Origin: Deuterostichococcus epilithicus
Taxonomy: Eukaryota > Chlorophyta > Trebouxiophyceae > Prasiolales > Stichococcaceae
Reading direction: 5' to 3'
DNA: 64,000 nucleotides
Assembly (NCBI GenBank): GCA_033439295.1
Contig: JAVTLE010000015.1
Span: 2,480,001 to 2,544,000, forward strand
A program made the position numbers and the translations under genes. Below, in pieces: positions 58,145 through 64,000 of this stretch (within the stretch, counting starts at the first letter, position 1; every line of letters begins with the position of its first letter). The notes beneath the pieces were generated by a model. The model searched no databases. It had not been told where the DNA came from and worked only from the letters and a program-made list of their open reading frames with translations.

Positions 58145-61100
58145 ATGGCAGTCTCGCGAGACGGCATGACAGTGTCCGAGGTCATGCGTGCCCTTCCAGA
58201 CGAGGTGCTGGAGAACATCATCGCCCAGCTGCACGTGCGATGCCCTGAGGAGGCCGCAACCACCCGACTTGTCAGCCGCAGGCAAGTGATGACCTTTTGC
58301 ATGCTCACCCTGCGCACGGATGAACACCCCAGGTGCAACCGCACTCCGCCGTGCCTTGGTCGTGACGCACTCTTGTCTTCGCCGTGAGCCACATCGCATG
58401 CAGCTGCATGCCTGCTCCTCGAGCCGATTGTTCGCTGCCGGGGCAAGGTGGGCAAAGTGCGGACTCAAGGCGGTGCGGCAGGCGTGTCCCCTGACGCCAT
58501 CCCCCTTCTTCGAGAACGCCCACCGGCTGGTGGGTCTGCGGCGGCTGTGCGTCCTTGGATGGAGCGACTGGAGCGCCTGCGGCCCCCTGCTGCAGTACCT
58601 CTCTCAGGTGCGCGTGCCAGCTCACAGTCTCTTAATGGTCTTGTTAACCACATTGATCGTGCGCGTGATTTGCTTGCCAAGCTTTTGAAAAGCAGGTCCT
58701 TAACCGCCTGCAAGGGCTTGTCCCCGCAGGCGACTGTCAGCATCCTTTCATCGAGGCTATGCTGTGATCACCGGGTAAGCCGCATTCAGCTTTCATTGCT
58801 CTCGGCAGCAGGCGCCGCCGCTAGAGGCGCTGGAGGTGCGGCTGCGCAGCTACTGCGACCCGCTGCGTGTGGCGCCGCAGCTGACGGCGGCGCTGGCGGC
58901 GTGCACAAGCCTGGTGGAGCTGCGCTGCAGCGGCCTGACGGCGCTGCAGCCGTTGTCTGGCATGACGCGCCTGACGCTGCTGTCCATCGAGCCGCGCAAC
59001 GATGCACCCACAGCGCCGCTGCTCCACCTCAGCGTCCGTCCCTCATCACCGCATCCTGCTTTTGCGGCTCGCAATTGTGCCCAAAGAAGCCTTCAGCTTG
59101 AATAGCTGCAACAGGCATCTCGGTGGTTAACCAGCCATGCCTTGTCGCGACCTTTGTGTGTTTGCCAGTCAAATCTCGAATGCCCAGCATCAGGCATGAT
59201 GTTCATCTTTGATTCGGACACATAACCTGGGCTGCTATAAGTGCATATTTCATGTCCTGGATCGTGGGAATCGCCGACCTGTCGACAGCAGCACGCTGAA
59301 CTGCTTCGTGTTGCCTGTGGCGCAGCACTTGCTGCCGCTACACCAGCTGGCGGCGATGGAAGTCGGGTTGCTAGAGCCGAGCGATCTGGAGGGCTTTGGT
59401 GCCCTGGAGCAGCTGCCAGCGCTGCGCAGCCTGCAGCTGTACAGGGTCAGAGACAGCGGCCGACCGCGCTGTTGCGGCCCCGCGCCGCTGCAGGCGGACA
59501 CCTTCCGACTGCTGTGTTCCGCCACGTGCGTACACGTTTCTCTTGGACGTTGGTGTTGGCGCCCGCAAGCGCTCTGTCGTGCTGACGACGCATGCTTTTG
59601 CCAGGATCGGTGCACTTCAAACCGATGGTGGCAAGTGTGTCCCACTGCACCTGCAGCATTTGGTTCGGAGCGTTTGCATTCCGTTTTCGTGACTGCCACT
59701 CCAAGATCGCGTTCGGCTCAATTTCTGCTCTCTTCTTGAGCCGCAGGCAACTGATCCACCTGCAGCTGGAAGCAGCAGGAGAGCGCCGAAGCGACGCCGT
59801 CCTGGACATGCTTATCGCAGGCCTGCAGCAGCTGCGCAGCCTCGCAGTGACAGGCAGCATCGCAGCTGAAGGTAGGGGGACCAGAGATTTCGGGTACTAC
59901 AAACATTCATCATAAAGGGGCGTCTCATGAAGTTTGTCAATGCACAATGACATTGAATTTGTTGGCCGCGGCTGACCGGCCCTCGCGTGCAATAGTCTCC
60001 AGCCCCTGGCCCACAGCCGCCATCCGCTGCTCACGTGCTTCCATTTACATCGTTGGCTGTCCCGACGGCTGCTAGGCACTGCAGCCCCCGAACCAGCCCA
60101 AATTCTTGCTCTCGCCAAATCACCCATGTGGGCTGCACGCAGAGGTGGCAAAGCTGGGGAGCCTGCAGCAGCTGAGCAGCCTCGTGCTGCATGCCACCTA
60201 CACCGGCATTGCCATCGACTCGCAACCGCACTTGGCCGCCGCGCTGCAGCGGATGACAGGCCTGCGCCGCATCAGCCTGCGGCTGCCAGAGCGTGTGTCA
60301 TCTGCCAACGGCACCTCAGGGTGGGCGACCGACGGCCAACTCCGCGCGATGGCGGCGCTGCCGCGGCTGCAGCATCTGCAGCTGCTGTCGTCCGCATCGC
60401 CTGCCGAGCAGGATGAGGACCCTGAGGGCTGCCCACCGTTCCTTAGGTGGGAACACATTTTGTTGTTGAGCTCGTCGATGTTTTCATGTTTCTTTGCCGG
60501 TGAAGCAAAGAATGATGAATATCAGCAGGCCTGCGATGGCTCTCTGCACACTTTCTGCATTGGAATGCTTCACCCAAGATGAGCTGCTGGGATACCGGTT
60601 GAAGGCACACTCCTTGGGCTCGCCTACTTCTGCAGCAGGAACTGCCACCCTGCCTGGTGTGTGATCTTCGCGGCGGTTACTGGCGGTGGCAGCAGGAGCT
60701 GCCAGCCGCTGGGGTGTAACTGGCATCAGCGCGCAAGTCCACGATCCGTCATTTTGCATGTCAATCGTAGCGCGAGCTCTGCTGCGTCCCTTCCTGCAGG
60801 TCGCTGTGGCAGCTGCTGGCGTCGCCTGCAGCCTTTGCGGCATTGCAGTCCCTGCGCCTGCTGGACTGGAGCGAGGTCAGCACGTCGCTGGACGCGCACT
60901 GCCGAACTGCACGCCGCGCCGACAACTCCCTGGTAGGAGCCTCCTGTTGCGTCCCATCAAAGGCCTGCTGCGCCCAGCTGTGCAAGGGTTTTGGGTTTTT
61001 AGGGTTTTTAAACCCTGCATTGCCATGGCAATCCTGACCGCGATCGCTTCACCTCATGGCTTGGGGCCTTGACATCTCAAGAGGGACACTTCAGGAGAGG

Positions 61101-63098
61101 CCGGGGACCTTGATGAAATGAAAGATGTCAGCATGTCCGGCGAGAAACCGCTGCTGCATTGACGCCAGCCCTGCAAGCGTCATCAAGGCGGCTGATGACC
61201 TGTGCAGGCGGTGGCATGCTTGCGCATGAGGAGTGATCGCCTCAAGGCAACATGCTCCACCACTAACGGATCCAAGTCAGGCAACAGCAGCTCGATCCAC
61301 CTGTCTACGCACCGAACCTAGATAACCTTGTGGTGTGTCGATACAGATGTCTGCTGCGCTGCGGCGCCGGACCGGGCTCACAGTGCTGGACCTGGGGATG
61401 GCCGCCGGGGCTAGCGCCAGCGGCGCCTGGCTAGCGGGGCTAGCGTGCTGTGAGCGCCTGCGGTTTGCGCCGCCGCCGGGCCTCTTCGAGGTAGGTCTTC
61501 ACAGGTCTTCACAGAGATGCAGGGTTCCGAACCCTTCGAAGTCACCGAGACAAACCTCGCGGTGACAGCAAGGCTCTGCTGCCGCGAGGCCCGCATACCA
61601 TGCGTTCCGCATCTGCATGTCAGGTAGCCATGTCCCGTGGAGTTCGCTGGCCTGGGTGGGTCTCGTTTCCAGGGGTGGGTCCTTTTCTAGCTGGCGGCTC
61701 GCACGGTTTGCTGCAGCCACAAACCTGATCTGGGCTCTGCTGCTCGCTGCAGTGTCCGCAGCACTCGCACACGGCTGCCGCTGGACCAGAGCAGCTCAGG
61801 CATCATTGCCCGTCTGTTCCCGCAGGTCAGGCGGCTCGCGACGCTGGGCCGGCTGCGGCGCCTGGAGCTGTGGGGCGTCACCGAATGCGCCGCAGGGGCG
61901 GCGGCGCAGCTAAAGTCGCTGTCTGCGCTGGGACGCCTGACGGCGCTGCGGCTGGCCGGCCCAGCGTCACAAGCAGAAACAGATAGACTGGCGTTTCAGG
62001 GGAGGCTTGACAGGCGGGTGCCGCAGCCTCATCATGGCGTGACCGCATCCTGCCTGACGGGCCTTCTGAAGGTGAGCAGAATGCTGCTGGGGTGAGCGGA
62101 TTGCTGCTGGTGCTGCGCCACCGGCTTGCCTGTGTCAGAGCCACCTGCAAATTCTGCACGGTCAAGCCTGACTATCCGGCACTGACCGCTGGACTGCCCC
62201 AGTGGCTGTGTACTTTGCATTCAGGACGCCTGCCGCCATCTGCCAACTCTGCAAATCTGGCGGCGCACTGCAGCACGTCGGCCAGCAGCATGGCCACCGC
62301 ACTCGCCGCATTTCCGCTGATTCACATGCCCCAGCTGCGTAGGCTGGTTGGCTTCAGACCCTGAGCCGTTATCAGCGATCTCGCTCTGTAGGGCCTGGCG
62401 GCGTGCACCACCCTGGAGCACCTGGAGGTTGCGAATTTCCGGGATCTGGATCTAGAGTCCCTGGTGCCTCTGGCAGCGCTGACGCGGCTGCACACGCTGA
62501 GCTGCACCGCCGGCAGGCTCAAGGTTGGCGGGCACATCGAATTTTCCTGGGGCATCGACTGGGGCGTGCCTTACTTCGAGCCATCAGCCATCACCAGGCG
62601 CGGCATCGACATCCTGGCGGCGCTCGCGAGAGGGCTGCCGCGGCTCCGGCAGCTGTATGTCTGGCGAGGACCCCCGGTAAGCGTCGGACGCTCACAGTCT
62701 CGCTGTCTCGTGCCTCAAGGTCTCATATACTCCTGAGTTCCTCATGAGCGCTCCGGCGACTGGCCTGTCACCCAAATTTTACCTCAGGCAAAGCGTCCGA
62801 GTGATTGGGTGCTTGCGACATGACGGCCACTGCTGCCGAGCTGGACTCCTGTCTTGTCAGCCTGCTCTGTGTATGCCCTGCTTCCTGTGCATCTCGTCGG
62901 AAGCTTTGCTTTCAGGCTTATCCTGGGTCCTTGTCCGTGCCGCAGAAGCACCCATACGGACCTCCGCGCGTGTTCAAGCTGCCGGGCCAGCAGCCGCCGA
63001 ACCGCCGCTTCGAACGCTGGCACCCTGACGGCAGCCTGGTCAGCGCACCCAGATTCCTGGAGGCAGCCAATGAAAATGGCAACATAGGGGCGATGTAA
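58145..63098 (+). CDS. F-box-like/leucine-rich repeat protein 2
   Basis: Probable SCF-type substrate receptor, paralogous in design to the gene at 23,684. Start ATG at 58,145 (a second in-frame ATG lies at 58,166). F-box-like motif: VMRALPDEVLENIIAQLHVR then CPEEAATTRLVSRR. LRR exons: about 58,430-58,608 (LVGLRRLCVLGWSDW), 58,811-59,030 (LEALEVRLRSYCDPL, TSLVELRCSGL), 59,321-59,450 (LPALRSLQLYRV), 59,752-59,872 (QLIHLQLEAAGE, LQQLRSLAVTGS), 60,145-60,448 (LQQLSSLVLHATY, LRRISLRLPERV, LPRLQHLQLLSS), about 60,800-60,930 (LQSLRLLDWSEV), 61,347-61,490, 61,826-62,000 (LGRLRRLELWGVTE), 62,395-62,675 and about 62,950-63,098 (C-terminal FERWHPDGSLVSAPRFLEAA). The TAA stop sits inside a TGTAA. Some exon edges are approximate. 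Confidence 0.78.
60986..61015. repeat. Telomere-like motif with a palindromic end
   Basis: GGGTTTTGGGTTTTTAGGG followed by TTTTTAAACCC, in an intron of F-box-like/LRR gene 2. The last part (GGGTTTTTAAACCC) is nearly an inverted repeat. Confidence 0.7.
61691..61722 (+). repeat. Upstream copy of an LRR exon start
   Basis: TTTTCTAG/CTGGCGGCTCGCACGG at 61,691 resembles CGCAG/GTCAGGCGGCTCGCGACG at 61,826. The shared GGCGGCTCGC is offset by 137 and is followed by looser similarity. Confidence 0.5.
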
Positions 63099-63115
63099 TC
63101 ACCATCTCCCCTAGT

Positions 63116-63120
63116 TGTAA
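63116..63120 (+). terminator. TGTAA poly(A) signal candidate
   Basis: TGTAA 18 bases after the stop of F-box-like/LRR gene 2, with another at 63,147. Position and motif suit a chlorophyte 3' end. Confidence 0.4.
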
Positions 63121-64000
63121 GCATTGTTGTTTCTGCCTGACCTTTGTAAGCAATATTTTCTCAAACCTGACCTGCCTATGCACCGCGAGGCGCGTGTGGA
63201 GTGCATGTCCTGTAGGTCAACGCAGTGCAGCAGTCTCGCCGGCCGCTGCTTCTGGAGACCGACAGCACACGACCAGGGGAAGACCGCAGGCTTCTTTAGC
63301 ACGGCCTGAGTAGGGTTGCAGCTGGAGTTGTGAGACGGTATCTTATGTCGGTTCCTCGCCTTTACGAGCATCGGAAGTGTGGCTGCGGTAATGCGTGCGT
63401 CAGTCATGTGCGCATGTCCAAACGAGGTAACGAGGGTGCCCTGAACATCTCCTGGTCGAGCGCAGGTATGTGTTTCTGAAAGCGCTGAGCAGAGCAGTCG
63501 AGCTGTGGAGGCCTGGCCGCTGGTCAAGCCTCAATATGGAAGTGAACCTCTCGGAACGGCCGAGCGCTGCGTACGAGGAGGTCTGGGCGATCCCCCGTCA
63601 GCGCAACGATTTGCCGATGTGCAGAGCTACAGCTCCAGACGAATCTCTCGGTTGATGTGTTTGCTTTGTAATCACATGTGCATTGCAGTCGCGCGTATCG
63701 GATTGCTTACACGTCCTGCCAGGTGCCCGGGATTGCCAACACTTGACCGCAGCCTTTACATAAGGCGAGCGCAGACTTGCCCAAAGGAGTTCTGACTGCC
63801 ATAGAGTGTCTAAAGAGATTATTACATGTTTTGCAGCCCCAATGTCGTGGCAGAGAGCAGCGACCAGCAGGGCACACGTCATCAGTGCGTAGTGGATAGC
63901 AGCATACAGTACTGCAGCAGAGGAAACGCAGAGACACCGACATGAAAAATGGAATTTATGGGAGGTAATCCGTGGCAGAATTCGAGCCTTTGACATGGTC
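63121..64000. other. Window end, unresolved
   Basis: A plus-strand piece after GCGCAG at 63,466 is open in two frames (FLKALSRAVELWRPGRWSSL, and SESAEQSSRAVEAWPLVKPQ) and may be an exon of a gene running out of the window or a further exon of the LRR gene. On the minus strand 63,996-63,598 is open but has no family resemblance. Confidence 0.3.

Noticed and set aside
1-64000. Mobile elements, viral insertions, CRISPR arrays or bacterial contamination
   Set aside because: No transposase, reverse transcriptase, capsid or Cas-like protein, no long terminal repeats and no spaced direct repeats were seen; spliced genes fill most of the window.

Overview
The window looks like nuclear DNA of a green alga (Chlorophyta). 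It is GC-rich, every gene I could model is cut into short exons by GT-AG introns (usually ending in GCAG), and two likely 3' ends carry TGTAA, the usual chlorophyte polyadenylation motif. The gene content also fits Viridiplantae: an MSL-type mechanosensitive channel, an NPK1/ANP-like MAPKKK, a plant-type S40 protein and an SLC13 anion transporter with RCK_C domains, as in Chlamydomonas SAC1/SLT. I see no bacterial-style operons, tRNAs, rRNAs or CRISPR arrays. Exon edges were read by eye from splice consensus, frame and protein resemblance, so many are approximate.

Layout. 1-7,865 (+): MSL channel, its 5' end outside the window. 8,240-9,005 (-): small basic unknown protein, head to head with an armadillo-repeat protein at 9,141-13,594 (+). 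14,144-20,596 (-): MAPKKK. 21,640-22,740 (+): complete 133-residue hydrophilic unknown. 23,684-27,300 (+): F-box-like/LRR protein. 27,300-32,695: fragmentary coding signal on both strands, unresolved. 32,696-34,941 (-): complete five-exon HARE-HTH protein (384 residues). 34,942-37,553: unresolved. 37,554-40,128 (+): complete six-exon S40 protein (269 residues). 41,446-43,578 (-): secreted protein of unknown family. 44,352-about 53,600 (-): SLC13/RCK_C transporter. 54,480-57,210: unresolved exons, including an F-box-like first exon at 55,890 (+). 58,145-63,098 (+): second F-box-like/LRR protein.

The genes do not form one pathway. Themes are membrane transport and sensing (MSL channel, sulfate-type transporter), signalling (MAPKKK), ubiquitin-type recognition (F-box/LRR proteins) and chromatin or stress regulation (HARE-HTH, S40).

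The most unusual observation is structural. In at least ten places across six genes, a decayed copy of an exon edge, usually with its splice site, lies in the adjoining intron, most often 105-137 bp from the real edge. The clearest copies would give a premature stop or a frameshift if spliced. These 'exon-edge echoes' are the main candidate here for something not described before.
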